A stretch of DNA of 50,037 nucleotides, from the IMG/VR virus record IMGVR_UViG_3300023181_000039, positions 1 through 50,037 of that record. One strand, written 5' to 3'. The DNA is from a virus. Below, piece after piece: positions 8,423-16,753 of the stretch. Under the pieces are notes generated by a model. The model did not search any database, had not been told where the DNA came from, and worked only from the letters and a program-made list of their open reading frames with translations. Position 1 is the first letter of the stretch. The number at the start of each line of letters is the position of its first letter. The translations under genes and the position numbers were made by a program.

Positions 8423-8539
8423 ATGAAAATAGGTGATACAATTGATGAAGTATTTCTTATTATATACATAAGTGAAAGCTATGTATATTTAATTGATAAA
8501 AGTAAATATAATGGTCCTATAAGTAAAAGAGAAATATAA
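8423..8539 (+). CDS. Very small hypothetical protein (38 aa)
   Basis: Short reading frame beginning MKIGDTIDEVFLI with a beta-like middle (SYVYLIDKSKY). It exactly fills the space between its neighbours, and its TAA overlaps the next ATG (TAATG), the same coupling seen elsewhere here. Function unknown. Confidence 0.45.
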   Translation: MKIGDTIDEVFLIIYISESYVYLIDKSKYNGPISKREI

Positions 8540-8733
8540 TGAAAAATACAATTAAAAAGTGTAAAAAATGTGGAGGTTCAGGTTTAGTAGAATCTCCAAA
8601 TCCTTGTCATGGAGGTGAGGTAGTTGAATGTCCTCAATGTAAAGGGTTAGGAACACCTATTTATGATGAAGACTATGATAATGCACTTCCTTTTATGGAA
8701 GAAGATATGGAGCATGATATAGATGAAGACTAA
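8539..8733 (+). CDS. Small DnaJ-type zinc-finger protein (64 aa)
   Basis: Contains two CxxCxGxG-like repeats, CKKCGGSG (8-15) and CPQCKGLG (31-38), the pattern of the DnaJ cysteine-rich zinc domain, followed by an acidic tail (DEDYDNALPFMEED...). The paired motifs probably bind zinc. There is no J-domain, so it is not a co-chaperone by itself. Small proteins of this kind are frequent in phages and their roles are unknown. Its start overlaps the preceding stop and its end overlaps the next gene by 11 bases. Confidence 0.75.
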   Translation: MKNTIKKCKKCGGSGLVESPNPCHGGEVVECPQCKGLGTPIYDEDYDNALPFMEEDMEHDIDED

Positions 8734-9319
8734 TGAAGAAGATAATACTTTATTCACAGTAGATTATAATATTATGTTGCAATTAGGAATACCTATTAAT
8801 CAGTATTTCTTTCTTTGGTTAATACATTCAGGAGATGTATCAAAATATAGATTATATTTAGAGCAATTTCCATCACCAGTAAATAGAAGAGACTTAGATG
8901 AACTTATTCAAGCAGATTTATTAGATCTAAAGAATAAAACAAGAGAATCTAATCTTCTATTTACTTTTGAGAATTTAAAAACTACAGATCATTATAGTAA
9001 TATATTTGATAGAAGTCCTAATAATGCAATAGAAGAATTAAAATCAACATATCCAAAGAAGACACCACAAAAAGGTAGAAGATTACAAAGTGACCAACAT
9101 AAATGGGAACCTAAGTATTTAGCTATTATTAAGAACAAACCAAAACTACATGATACCATTATTAAATCTATTAAAGCAGAAACTGCGCATAGAAAGAAAA
9201 CTGGTAGTCAAGAATTTTGGGCTTTGTTAACTACTTATATTAATAATAGAAGGTGGGAAGACTATGAAGATGAGATAGGTGAATTTAGTGAAGAAGATAA
9301 ATTTTCAAGGGATATATGA
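8723..9319 (+). CDS. Putative replication accessory protein preceding the helicase
   Basis: Of 198 aa, the first 90 look like a winged-helix or similar helical domain (YNIMLQLGIPINQYFFLWLIHSG, DLDELIQADLLDLKNK). A linker rich in Lys, Pro and Gln follows (PKKTPQKGRRLQ), then a helical C-terminal domain (EFWALLTTYINNRRWEDYEDE). That layout, and the 4-base overlap (ATGA) with the DnaB-like helicase gene, would suit a replication initiator or helicase loader. No diagnostic motif confirms this, so the role is inferred from position and architecture only. Confidence 0.5.
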   Translation: MKTNEEDNTLFTVDYNIMLQLGIPINQYFFLWLIHSGDVSKYRLYLEQFPSPVNRRDLDELIQADLLDLKNKTRESNLLFTFENLKTTDHYSNIFDRSPNNAIEELKSTYPKKTPQKGRRLQSDQHKWEPKYLAIIKNKPKLHDTIIKSIKAETAHRKKTGSQEFWALLTTYINNRRWEDYEDEIGEFSEEDKFSRDI

Positions 9320-10419
9320 CAGAAAACAGTTCTCTGTTTAAGAGAGCATTAAGAAGAATTGAAGAAAACAGAAATAGAGAGTTCAATTGTTTATCTTTTG
9401 AAACTTTATTTCCTAAGTTTTCAGAATACCTACCGGGTATAATGCAGAAAACATCATATTTGTTGACGGCTTCCAGCAAAGTTGGAAAGACGCAGATTGC
9501 AGATACAATGTTTTTATATCATCCATATGATTTTATAAGATCTCATCCAGATTCTGATATAAAAGTAAAAATCTTTTATTTTTCATTAGAGATGGATTTA
9601 GAGAGTAAGATTACTGCTGGTATAAGTAAGCATATATTCGAAAAAAGTAGATTGATAGTACCTGTTAATCAGATATTATCAATGAATAGAAAACATAGAT
9701 TAACTGATGATGTATATCAGAAAATCTTAGAAGCTGAGGATTACTTTGAACAATTAGAAGATATATTAATTATCTCTGATGCTCAACAGAATCCTACAGG
9801 TATCTATAAGCAGATGTATAAATATGCTTTAGATAATGGTAAAATAACTTATAAAAAAGTTAAGTTAAAAGATCCTGAAACAGGAGAAGAGTCAATAAAG
9901 GAGGTATTTGATTACTATACTCCAAATAATCCTAACGAGTATGTCATAATATTAACAGATCACTTAGCGGAGTTAAATTGTGAACAAGGTAAGGATATTA
10001 AATGGAATATAGAGAAACATAGTGATTATGGTCGAATACTCAGGAATATGTTTGGATATATACCCGTTGATGTACAACAGCAAGCAGCTTCTCAAGAGAG
10101 TTTAGATAAGTTTAAAGCTAATAAGCTAGAACCTTCAATAGAAGGCTTAGGAGAAACTAAACTAACAGCTAGAAAGGCTAATGTAATATTAGGATTATTT
10201 AGTCCTGCAATACATGAAATTCCAAGATATAAGAATTATAATATAGAGAGATTGAATGATAATTTCAGAAATTTATCTATTATAAGACAACGTAATGGAG
10301 TATCAGGTGTTAATGTAGGATTATACTTTAATGGTGCATCAAATTACTTTAAAGAGCTTCCTAGAGGGGTGGATATGACAGAACAGTATTATAAAGCAAT
10401 AGAAGATTTAAATAAATAG
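9316..10419 (+). CDS. DnaB-like replicative helicase (RecA-fold ATPase)
   Basis: Predicted ring helicase that unwinds DNA ahead of the replication fork. A Walker A-like loop TASSKVGKT is at 51-59 (first Gly replaced), FSLEMDLESK at 88-97 matches the conserved Glu segment of DnaB, and YVIILTDHLAEL at 208-219 gives Walker B. At 367 aa it lacks the long N-terminal DnaB domain, which is normal for phage versions. It is preceded by a possible loader and followed by a RecT-like protein, and a DnaG-type primase is encoded 2 kb downstream, giving the core of a replisome without a DNA polymerase in view. Confidence 0.8.
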   Translation: MTENSSLFKRALRRIEENRNREFNCLSFETLFPKFSEYLPGIMQKTSYLLTASSKVGKTQIADTMFLYHPYDFIRSHPDSDIKVKIFYFSLEMDLESKITAGISKHIFEKSRLIVPVNQILSMNRKHRLTDDVYQKILEAEDYFEQLEDILIISDAQQNPTGIYKQMYKYALDNGKITYKKVKLKDPETGEESIKEVFDYYTPNNPNEYVIILTDHLAELNCEQGKDIKWNIEKHSDYGRILRNMFGYIPVDVQQQAASQESLDKFKANKLEPSIEGLGETKLTARKANVILGLFSPAIHEIPRYKNYNIERLNDNFRNLSIIRQRNGVSGVNVGLYFNGASNYFKELPRGVDMTEQYYKAIEDLNK

Positions 10420-10420
10420 A

Positions 10421-11035
10421 ATGGGAAAAGAAGAGAGAGAGATAAGTATTATAGAAGAAACTAATAAAGGTTTAAGTGCTCAAACTAGCAATCAAGTAGC
10501 AATGCTTGAAGCAGCAGAAGCTTGGGTTAAATCAGGTTTATTACCTTCTTCTATTAAAACACCTGAACAAGCAGTAGTAATTGCTTTAAAAGGTAAAGAG
10601 TTAAATTTAGGTGTAATGGCATCATTTGAGATGATTGATGTTATTATGGGTAAACCAGCTCTTAAGCCAAAAGGAATGGCAGCCCTGTGTAGAAAGGGTG
10701 GTGTAAGAACCAAAACTCTACAAGATTTTGAGAAAGTACTTGATGCTGATGGTAAAGCTATTGATGCTATTACTACTATAAGATTTTATAGGGATGGTAT
10801 TGAGGAAGATGTATCTTATAAATATTCAGATGCAACTCAATTAGGCTTAACAGCTAAAGATAACTGGAAAAAACAACCCGGTATTATGATGTACTGGAGA
10901 TGTTATTCTAAAGGTGCTAATAGAGTATGTCCAGATTTAATTGGTGGATTATATACTAGTGAAGAATTAGCATCATTTACTAAAGATGCTCCTATTATCA
11001 TGTTAGATGATGAAGGAAATACAGTTACTCAATAA
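10421..11035 (+). CDS. RecT-like single-strand annealing protein
   Basis: Its 204 residues follow the RecT-like pattern: an N-terminal AEAWVKSGLLPSS and EQAVVIALKGKELNLG, then VIMGKPALKPKGMAALCR (about 84-101), a beta stretch ending in FYRDGIEEDVSYKY, and the conserved end LTAKDNWKKQPGIMMYWRCY plus CPDLIGGLYTSEEL. Such proteins anneal complementary strands in phage recombination and replication. An exonuclease partner is not obvious here, although the 5' nuclease at 13930 could help. The assignment rests on pattern recall, so a related DNA-binding family is possible. Confidence 0.65.
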   Translation: MGKEEREISIIEETNKGLSAQTSNQVAMLEAAEAWVKSGLLPSSIKTPEQAVVIALKGKELNLGVMASFEMIDVIMGKPALKPKGMAALCRKGGVRTKTLQDFEKVLDADGKAIDAITTIRFYRDGIEEDVSYKYSDATQLGLTAKDNWKKQPGIMMYWRCYSKGANRVCPDLIGGLYTSEELASFTKDAPIIMLDDEGNTVTQ

Positions 11036-11037
11036 TT

Positions 11038-11226
11038 ATGATAAAAACAGCAGAGGAAATATATACAGAAAATGGATGTAATTCCAAACGTGATATTATA
11101 GAAGCAATGAAAGAATATGCAGCTCAATTTATTGATGAAGCTGCAAGAACTGCTGTTACTAAAGGCAGATTTAATAAAAATTTAGTAGAAAAAGAAAAAC
11201 AAATTTTAAAAGAACAATTAAAATAA
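11038..11226 (+). CDS. Small helical hypothetical protein (62 aa)
   Basis: Not recognised. The sequence is almost entirely helix-forming and charged (KRDIIEAMKEYAAQFIDEAARTA, VEKEKQILKEQLK), resembling small coiled-coil phage proteins. It sits two bases after the RecT-like gene and four before the SSB-like gene, so it is part of the recombination operon by position alone. Confidence 0.65.
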   Translation: MIKTAEEIYTENGCNSKRDIIEAMKEYAAQFIDEAARTAVTKGRFNKNLVEKEKQILKEQLK

Positions 11227-11230
11227 ATAT

Positions 11231-11803
11231 ATGTCAGAAGCAATCAATTTTAACGAAGTAGAATTAAACGAGAATACACAACAAGAAAGAGCACCAAGGA
11301 AAACTGTAAGTCCTGGAGTTCATGTATTTGATATTGTAGAAGCTGAAGTTAAAAAAAATAAAAATGATAAAACCTATATCGCTATCAAGTTTGAGAATGA
11401 TGAAGGCCAATATCATAAAGAACAGTTTTATATAACTGATAATGCTACTACTAAAAAAAGGATTAAAGAGTTAGCAACTAACTCAGGAGTAACACTGGGT
11501 TCAGTGACACCTGAAGAAATTGCAGCTTTATTAATTGGTAATAAAGTAGGTTTAGTATTAGGTGGTGAGAAAGAGAATGCAATTATTGATGGTAGAGAAG
11601 TAGTAGTTACAAGAGCTATGACTAAAACTCCTTATAATTTCTCTTTTAAAGTAGCTGATAAAGATCTAGCTAAATGGAAAAATGCAGAAATAAAAATTGA
11701 AGATAAAACAGCACCTGCTGCTAGTGGATTAGATCTTCCACAATCAGCTTCACCTTTTGGAGTTAATAATTCTCAAGAGGAAAGTTCAGATCTTCCTTTC
11801 TAA
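11231..11803 (+). CDS. Single-stranded DNA-binding-like protein
   Basis: A 190-aa protein with a beta-rich body compatible with an OB fold (GVHVFDIVEAEVKKNKNDKTYIAIKFEND, KVGLVLGG, NFSFKVAD), a flexible Pro/Ser/Gln-rich stretch and the terminus SSDLPF. An acidic tail ending in a hydrophobic Pro-Phe pair is the hallmark of bacterial SSB and binds partner replication proteins. The body is not the classical SSB sequence, so this is a divergent or convergent SSB. A hairpin terminator follows at once, closing this transcription unit. Confidence 0.72.
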   Translation: MSEAINFNEVELNENTQQERAPRKTVSPGVHVFDIVEAEVKKNKNDKTYIAIKFENDEGQYHKEQFYITDNATTKKRIKELATNSGVTLGSVTPEEIAALLIGNKVGLVLGGEKENAIIDGREVVVTRAMTKTPYNFSFKVADKDLAKWKNAEIKIEDKTAPAASGLDLPQSASPFGVNNSQEESSDLPF

Positions 11804-11812
11804 TATATAATA

Positions 11813-11834
11813 CAGGGGGTTAATAGCCCCCTTT
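11813..11834 (+). terminator. G5/C5 hairpin terminator after the SSB-like gene
   Basis: GGGGG (11815-11819) pairs with CCCCC (11827-11831) around a short AT loop, extended by A11814-T11832 and followed by TTT. This compact stem stands out in very AT-rich DNA and probably ends or attenuates transcription. The hairpin at 16754 has the same design. Confidence 0.7.
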
Positions 11835-11846
11835 AAACTAACTTGT

Positions 11847-12194
11847 ATGAAAGTAATAATAGCTGGAGGTAGAAAATTTAATGACTACAACCTTCTTAAA
11901 AAATCACTAAATAATATTTTAAAAAACAGTAGTGATATTGAAGTAGTATCTGGTAAAGCTTATGGTGCAGATCAATTAGGTGAAAGGTATGCTAATCAAT
12001 ATGGTTATAAACTAACTCAATTTTCTGCTAATTGGAGTTTATATGGTAAATCAGCAGGATATCAAAGAAATAAACAAATGGCAGAATATGCTACTCATTT
12101 AGTTGCTTTCTGGGATGGTAAATCCAGAGGAACTAAACATATGATTGATTTAGCTACTGAATATTGTTTAAAAATTAGAACTATAATTTATTAA
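11847..12194 (+). CDS. SLOG-family (DUF2493/YspA-like) nucleotide-binding protein
   Basis: A Rossmann-like protein of the SLOG superfamily, which binds nucleotides or nucleotide-derived ligands. Seen features: MKVIIAGGRKFNDY at the N-terminus, SGKAYGADQLGERYA (35-49), then AGYQRNKQMAEYATHLVAFWDGKSRGTKHMID (70-101), the conserved RN..M and SRGT patterns of DUF2493. The 115-aa length fits a single domain. Ligand and role in phages are not established. It follows the terminator at 11813, and its TAA overlaps the primase ATG, so the two are coupled. Confidence 0.88.
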   Translation: MKVIIAGGRKFNDYNLLKKSLNNILKNSSDIEVVSGKAYGADQLGERYANQYGYKLTQFSANWSLYGKSAGYQRNKQMAEYATHLVAFWDGKSRGTKHMIDLATEYCLKIRTIIY

Positions 12195-13183
12195 TGAATG
12201 AAAAAACAATTGATTTTAATAATTTAGATTTAAATAGAGATTTTATATTAAAAAGTATATCTGAACAGCAAATATTTGATTATTACGTAGATAAACCTTA
12301 TAAATTAGGTGAGATGATTCAATCTAATCTAAGAGATGATGATAGTACTGCTAGTTTAAATATATATATTAAAAATGGTAATATAAAATATAAAGATTTT
12401 GGACATTCTCAAGGTAATTGCTTTGAATATGTTAAAAATCTCTATCAATGTGAATATAAAGAAGCTTTAGAAATAATAGCTAAAGATTTTGGATTAGTAT
12501 TAGGTAAAGCTTCAAAACCTAAAATACATAAGGAGGCAGAGAAATTTATAGAATTTAATAAAACAATAATACCTGTACCTAGAGGATGGAAGTCTTTAGA
12601 TAAACAATATTGGACAGATAGATACTATATACCTTTAAGAAGGTTAGTAGAATATGAAGTATTTGCTGCTCAACATATTTATCTTAAAAATAGACCAGAT
12701 AATATGTTTATTTGGGCTTCACATGCAGATAATAATCCTATATACTATTATAAACTAGATAATCATTACAAATGTTATAAACCATTATCAACTGATAAAA
12801 AGTTAAAATGGTTATCTACAACAGATGTTAATGATATACAAGGTATGAAGCAACTTCCTAAAAGAGGTGAGTTACTTATAATAACTTCTTCAATGAAAGA
12901 TGTACTTGTATTAAAAGAACTAGGTTATGATGCTATAGCATTAGGAGGTGAAGGTAATAGAATACCAGAAAGAATACTAGATTATTTATGGGCTTGCTTC
13001 GATAATATAGTAGTATTCTATGACAACGATAAACCAGGATTAAAATATGGTAAATCATTTTCAGAAGAAATAGGAGCAGGTATGATTCATATTCCTTTAG
13101 AGTATGAAGAAAAGGACATTAGTGATTTCACACACATCCATAGGTTGGATGATACAGTATCACTTATGAGAAAACTAATATAG
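12194..13183 (+). CDS. DnaG-type DNA primase with divergent TOPRIM domain
   Basis: Predicted primase making RNA primers for lagging-strand synthesis. Residues about 30-95 correspond to the DnaG N-terminal module (MIQSNLRDDDSTASLNIYI, IKYKDFGHSQGNCFEYVKNLY) but lack the zinc-binding cysteines. The TOPRIM region has LLIITSSMKDVLVLKELGYDAIAL, a changed first motif in which the usual Glu is not in its normal place, GGEGN, then VVFYDNDKPGL (the DxD metal site) and KDISDF. Such altered TOPRIM domains are common in phage primases of Bacteroidota. It works with the helicase encoded at 9316. Confidence 0.82.
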   Translation: MNEKTIDFNNLDLNRDFILKSISEQQIFDYYVDKPYKLGEMIQSNLRDDDSTASLNIYIKNGNIKYKDFGHSQGNCFEYVKNLYQCEYKEALEIIAKDFGLVLGKASKPKIHKEAEKFIEFNKTIIPVPRGWKSLDKQYWTDRYYIPLRRLVEYEVFAAQHIYLKNRPDNMFIWASHADNNPIYYYKLDNHYKCYKPLSTDKKLKWLSTTDVNDIQGMKQLPKRGELLIITSSMKDVLVLKELGYDAIALGGEGNRIPERILDYLWACFDNIVVFYDNDKPGLKYGKSFSEEIGAGMIHIPLEYEEKDISDFTHIHRLDDTVSLMRKLI

Positions 13184-13324
13184 ATGAAAGTATATATAGT
13201 GATAGATACTGATTTAAACGCAGAAGATTGTGTAATTGGAATTTATTCAAATGCAAAAGATGCAAATTATGTTGTAGATAATTATGATGAAAGTCTTGTT
13301 ATTACAACTAGAGAGTTAAAATAG
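13184..13324 (+). CDS. Small hypothetical protein (46 aa)
   Basis: Reads MKVYIVIDTDLNAEDCVIGIYSNAK..., a beta-alpha pattern (VYIVIDTD, CVIGIYSNAKDAN, VVDNYDE, VITTREL) seen in many tiny phage proteins of unknown function. The ATG comes immediately after the primase stop and the frame is intact to a TAG. No function can be assigned. Confidence 0.6.
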   Translation: MKVYIVIDTDLNAEDCVIGIYSNAKDANYVVDNYDESLVITTRELK

Positions 13325-13343
13325 AAATAAGTGAGGGAGATAA

Positions 13344-13937
13344 ATGGATGGTGACGTAGTAAAAATAACAATTCCTAAGTTTAGTGAATTTATAAGAATA
13401 GCAAATAAAAGGTCAGTAAAACCTTTTGAAAAAAGTAGCAAAACAAAGCTACCAAAGAAATATCAGACAGAAGATTATAAGTGGAATGAAAAAGGCTACT
13501 TAGTTGATGCTGTTACTGGTATAGTAGTTCCTAAAAATCCTAGGATGGCAGGACAACCAAGAGATTGGAGAATAAATGGTCAGGATGTGTATAACCAAAA
13601 GGTTACTCATAATGGCAGAAATGCAGTAGCAACTAAGATGCATGAAAAATTCAAAGATGATTTAAATAAAATAGATCATATAAATGAAGACCTTTATCCA
13701 TTAACAATGAGATTAAACTTTTATATTCTAGATCAGAATAAGATAAAAGATAAAACAAAAAACATTGATAATGATAATAGATGGATATATGAAAAATTTA
13801 TTCAAGATACATTAGTTGAATTAGGTAAAATACCAGATGATAATCCTTATTATATAAATGGTAATTTTAAGAAAACATATTTTGTTGAAGATCCTGAAGA
13901 TGTTAAATTAGAAATTATACTTACATCAAATGAGTAA
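13344..13937 (+). CDS. RusA-like Holliday junction resolvase
   Basis: The C-terminal 100 residues fit the RusA family: LNFYILDQNKIKDKTKNIDND, then RWIYEKFIQDTLVELGKIPDDN and a beta strand LEIILTSNE. The spaced Asp residues (NIDNDN and IPDDNPY) correspond to the metal-binding DxDN and DD patterns of the family. The first 90 residues are basic and not recognised. RusA enzymes cut branched DNA, which would resolve recombination or replication intermediates before packaging. A GAGGGAGAT ribosome-like site precedes the ATG, and the end overlaps the 5' nuclease gene by eight bases. Confidence 0.6.
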   Translation: MDGDVVKITIPKFSEFIRIANKRSVKPFEKSSKTKLPKKYQTEDYKWNEKGYLVDAVTGIVVPKNPRMAGQPRDWRINGQDVYNQKVTHNGRNAVATKMHEKFKDDLNKIDHINEDLYPLTMRLNFYILDQNKIKDKTKNIDNDNRWIYEKFIQDTLVELGKIPDDNPYYINGNFKKTYFVEDPEDVKLEIILTSNE

Positions 13938-14691
13938 TAATTTAGCTGTTATAGATGGTGACTCAATAATATATTATAGTTGCTACAATAAAATAGATCA
14001 AAATAAATCTATACAAGAAGTATTTAATTGTGTAGATTATTATATAAACAGTATTTTAGATAATACTAAATCAGAATATTATACAGGATTCTTAACTGAT
14101 GGAAGTTTTAGGTATAAGATAGCTACTCAGTTGCCATATAAAGGCAATAGGAGCCTCTTAGAGAAGCCTAAATACTTTAAAGTTACAAAGAGTTACCTAG
14201 AGGATTATTATAGCTTCACAAGTCTTAAAAACTATGAAGCTGATGATCTTTGTATAATGACACATAATACATTTAATACAACAAAAGAATATAATCCAAT
14301 TATTTGTAGTCCTGATAAAGACTTAAAACAAGTAGCTGGTATATTCTATGATTATAAAAAAGGAGAAACAATTGAACTGAATAGACAAACTGGGATTAAA
14401 AATTTATGGAAACAAGTACTCACGGGTGATAGCGGAGACAATATATCAGGTCTTAAGGGCATTGGTGAGGTAAAAGCTGAAAAACTATTGTCTAACTATT
14501 CAATGTATGCATATCCAGGTGTAGTATTAGATAAATATTTACAAGTCTATGGAGAATACTTAGGTATGAAATATTTTAATGAAACTTATCAGTTAGTTAA
14601 AATGTTAGATACTTTAAATGGTGAATTGTATTTTCCTACAATACAAATAAAGAAAGAACAACAAGTGGAAAAAGCTGAATGGATGAAGTAG
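13930..14691 (+). CDS. 5'-3' exonuclease / flap endonuclease (FEN family)
   Basis: A metal-dependent nuclease that removes RNA primers and flaps. Key acids are visible in order: VIDGDS (D9, D11), NYEADDL (E103, D105, D106), SPDKDLKQV (D129, D131) and TGDSGDNISG (D167, D170), followed by the helix-3-turn LKGIGEVKAEKLL (175-187) that binds DNA. At 253 aa it matches free-standing phage exonucleases. It sits between the RusA-like gene and a conserved unknown, overlapping both. With primase, helicase and SSB it completes most of a lagging-strand toolkit. Confidence 0.93.
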   Translation: MSNNLAVIDGDSIIYYSCYNKIDQNKSIQEVFNCVDYYINSILDNTKSEYYTGFLTDGSFRYKIATQLPYKGNRSLLEKPKYFKVTKSYLEDYYSFTSLKNYEADDLCIMTHNTFNTTKEYNPIICSPDKDLKQVAGIFYDYKKGETIELNRQTGIKNLWKQVLTGDSGDNISGLKGIGEVKAEKLLSNYSMYAYPGVVLDKYLQVYGEYLGMKYFNETYQLVKMLDTLNGELYFPTIQIKKEQQVEKAEWMK

Positions 14692-15185
14692 GAAGAGTTG
14701 TGCGCAAAATTGCAAGAAGATCTAATAAAAGTCTGTATTTTTTATTGCCTATGTTAGGATTTATGTATCAATTTGAGAAGAATTATATACTGAATTCATT
14801 TATAGCTGATAGAGAAAACAGACCAGATATTGGAAATTATCATATATTTATGTTAGTTGATAGAGAATATGAAAAATTAAATAAACATCAAAATTTTATA
14901 GAACATTATACTATTGATGAAGGTATAATGTATGTATTTAAAGTGCCAGTTCAATATGAAGAAGACTATTTAAAATTTATATTAGGTAAATATTCAGAGT
15001 TTAGTGCAGAATATAAACAACATCTTTGTAGAATGTTACCTACACCTATTGAAAAGTCTACAGTTTTTAAAGTAATAACTAAATCTCCAGAAGCTAAAGC
15101 TGAAATAGAGAAAAGAATTGGAGCATCAATAGGTAATCAAGAAGTTTTTAGCGTGCCAGATGTCAATGAGGAGATCTATGGATAA
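14679..15185 (+). CDS. Hypothetical protein with replication module (168 aa)
   Basis: Function not known. It starts with a basic segment (VVRKIARRSNKSLYFLLPMLGF), has beta-rich stretches (YHIFMLVDREYEKL, GIMYVFKVPVQYEEDYLKFILGKYSEFS) and a charged C-terminus. Proteins with the pattern of a short N-terminal LLP.LG followed by FxLPVQ/YxxDYxxFxxGKYS seem familiar from phages of Bacteroidota, but I cannot name the family. It overlaps the 5' nuclease gene by 13 bases. Confidence 0.65.
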   Translation: MDEVGRVVRKIARRSNKSLYFLLPMLGFMYQFEKNYILNSFIADRENRPDIGNYHIFMLVDREYEKLNKHQNFIEHYTIDEGIMYVFKVPVQYEEDYLKFILGKYSEFSAEYKQHLCRMLPTPIEKSTVFKVITKSPEAKAEIEKRIGASIGNQEVFSVPDVNEEIYG

Positions 15186-15196
15186 AATAAATATAT

Positions 15197-15550
15197 ATGA
15201 ATAGTAAGAGATTTGACTGGATAGTAGAAAAAAGATTAGAAGCTATTAAAAATACATTAGTTATTAAAGCAAAAGAATACGCTAATGATACAGATAGACT
15301 ACATAATTTCAATGCAGCAGCAATAAAGAGTAATCAATCTCGTGAGAAAGCTTTAAAAGGTTTTATGTTAAAGCATGAAGTTTCATTAGATGATATAATA
15401 AATAATATAGACAAAGGTATTTTACCTACAAGAGCTTTATTAAATGAAAAAATGGGAGATATTATCAACTATTACATTTTATTAGAAGCTAGTATAACTG
15501 ACAGAATTAACAAAGTAGAAGAGGGAAAAGTGAATGACGGAAAAAGATAA
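15197..15550 (+). CDS. DUF1599 / MazG-like all-alpha nucleotide-metabolism protein
   Basis: Helical protein of 117 aa with the pattern KAKEYANDTDRLHNFNAAA, then GFMLKHEVSLDDII and LNEKMGDIINYYILLEASI. This matches DUF1599-type proteins, which resemble all-alpha NTP pyrophosphatases and occur in phages near nucleotide enzymes. The conserved E, D and N residues could bind Mg-nucleotide, but activity is not proven. It overlaps the phosphoesterase gene downstream by 17 bases, hinting at linked function, for example cleaning up nucleotide products. Confidence 0.7.
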   Translation: MNSKRFDWIVEKRLEAIKNTLVIKAKEYANDTDRLHNFNAAAIKSNQSREKALKGFMLKHEVSLDDIINNIDKGILPTRALLNEKMGDIINYYILLEASITDRINKVEEGKVNDGKR

Positions 15551-16544
15551 TAAGTTAGAATTAGTAGATATATTAAGAGTTAAACCTGGATATCTTAAAA
15601 AAGGTGCTGGATGGTTAGCAGATCAGTTTGGTACTACAATTGATGATGCTAGAGAAGCTTTATCTCTTGTTAAAAATGAAAGTAAAAACTTAGAAGTTGA
15701 AGAAGTTCAGGAATCTATTGAAATACAGGTTACTGAGAAGATCAATTCTAAGATCAATATAGTTAGTAAAAACAAAGGATTGTTTAAAGTTTTAGTATTA
15801 AGTGATATTCATGGAGTATTTATTGATAATAAAGCTTGGCAAGTAGTATTATCTGTTGTTAAAAATAATGAATTTGATGAAATTGTATTAAATGGTGATA
15901 TCTTAGATTTTCCTTTAATCTCTAAACATGATAAGAAGTTATTTCAAATTCCAGTAATGCAGAATTATTCTGAGGTATTAGAAATAGAGTTCACTAAGAA
16001 AGCTATTTTGAAGCCTTTAAGAGATGCTGCTCCAGATGCTAATATTGTATTTAGATTAGGTAATCATGAAGAAAGACTAACAGAAGGTAAATACTCTGTA
16101 GCTGCTGAAAGATTAGCTAAGCTATTTAAACATTATAATACATCAGAATTAGATCAAATGCTAGATCTTAAATCAATGAATATTGAATATGATCCTGCAG
16201 AAGTAAGAAATTACTTTGATAAATTTGATATAGTTCATGGATTATCATTAGCTAAAACAGCTCCTAGGAATAATATTAATATGTATATGGGATCTGGAAC
16301 ATCAGGACATTCACATAGATTGAATTCTACTTATGTAAAAAATAAGAAACATCCTTATGTTTGGATGGAATCTGGTTGTTTGAGGACTATAGATAATGTT
16401 GAATATTTAACAACAGCTAATGTTGCTGATTGGATGCAAGGATTTGTAACTGTAGTATTTGATTCTGAATCAGACTACTTTTATTCTAAAACACATCCTA
16501 TTGTAAATGGTAGTTGTGAGTTTAATGGGGTAGTTTATAAATAA
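15534..16544 (+). CDS. Calcineurin-like metallophosphoesterase
   Basis: All metal-binding motifs of the family are present: LSDIHG (D91, H93), LNGDILDF (G121, D122), LGNHEER (N177, H178), IVHG (H235) and SGHSHR (H259, H261). The first 50 residues form a small helical region that looks like a helix-turn-helix (PGYLKKGAGWLADQFGTTIDDAREALS), followed by a linker, so the protein may bind DNA or another partner. The substrate could be a nucleic acid or a nucleotide and cannot be told from the sequence. It overlaps the DUF1599-like gene before it and shares one base with the membrane protein after it. Confidence 0.92.
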   Translation: MTEKDNKLELVDILRVKPGYLKKGAGWLADQFGTTIDDAREALSLVKNESKNLEVEEVQESIEIQVTEKINSKINIVSKNKGLFKVLVLSDIHGVFIDNKAWQVVLSVVKNNEFDEIVLNGDILDFPLISKHDKKLFQIPVMQNYSEVLEIEFTKKAILKPLRDAAPDANIVFRLGNHEERLTEGKYSVAAERLAKLFKHYNTSELDQMLDLKSMNIEYDPAEVRNYFDKFDIVHGLSLAKTAPRNNINMYMGSGTSGHSHRLNSTYVKNKKHPYVWMESGCLRTIDNVEYLTTANVADWMQGFVTVVFDSESDYFYSKTHPIVNGSCEFNGVVYK

Positions 16545-16744
16545 TGAAGAAATTTACAAAAATATTAGAATTAGTACTATTTCTACCTACAATAGTGATG
16601 TTTATTATAACAATTATTATTTGTTGGATTAATAGACTACTAAGTTTACCTTATTACTTTTATAAATATAAATCTAAAGGATTTAAGTATTTTTTAAATG
16701 ATAATATAGGATTCACTAAAGATATTTTAAGTAATATTTTTTAA
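16544..16744 (+). CDS. Small membrane protein (66 aa)
   Basis: A long hydrophobic stretch (about residues 9-35, VLFLPTIVMFIITIIICWI and neighbours) is flanked by lysines, with an amphipathic C-terminal part (YYFYKYKSKGFKYFLND). It should sit in the inner membrane. The start codon overlaps the phosphoesterase stop (TAATG). No family is recognised. Confidence 0.65.
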   Translation: MKKFTKILELVLFLPTIVMFIITIIICWINRLLSLPYYFYKYKSKGFKYFLNDNIGFTKDILSNIF

Positions 16745-16753
16745 TAAATAACT

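Noticed and set aside
10492-10713. Minus-strand frame within the RecT-like gene
   Set aside because: Mirror of a well-supported plus-strand gene; no start context or family pattern.
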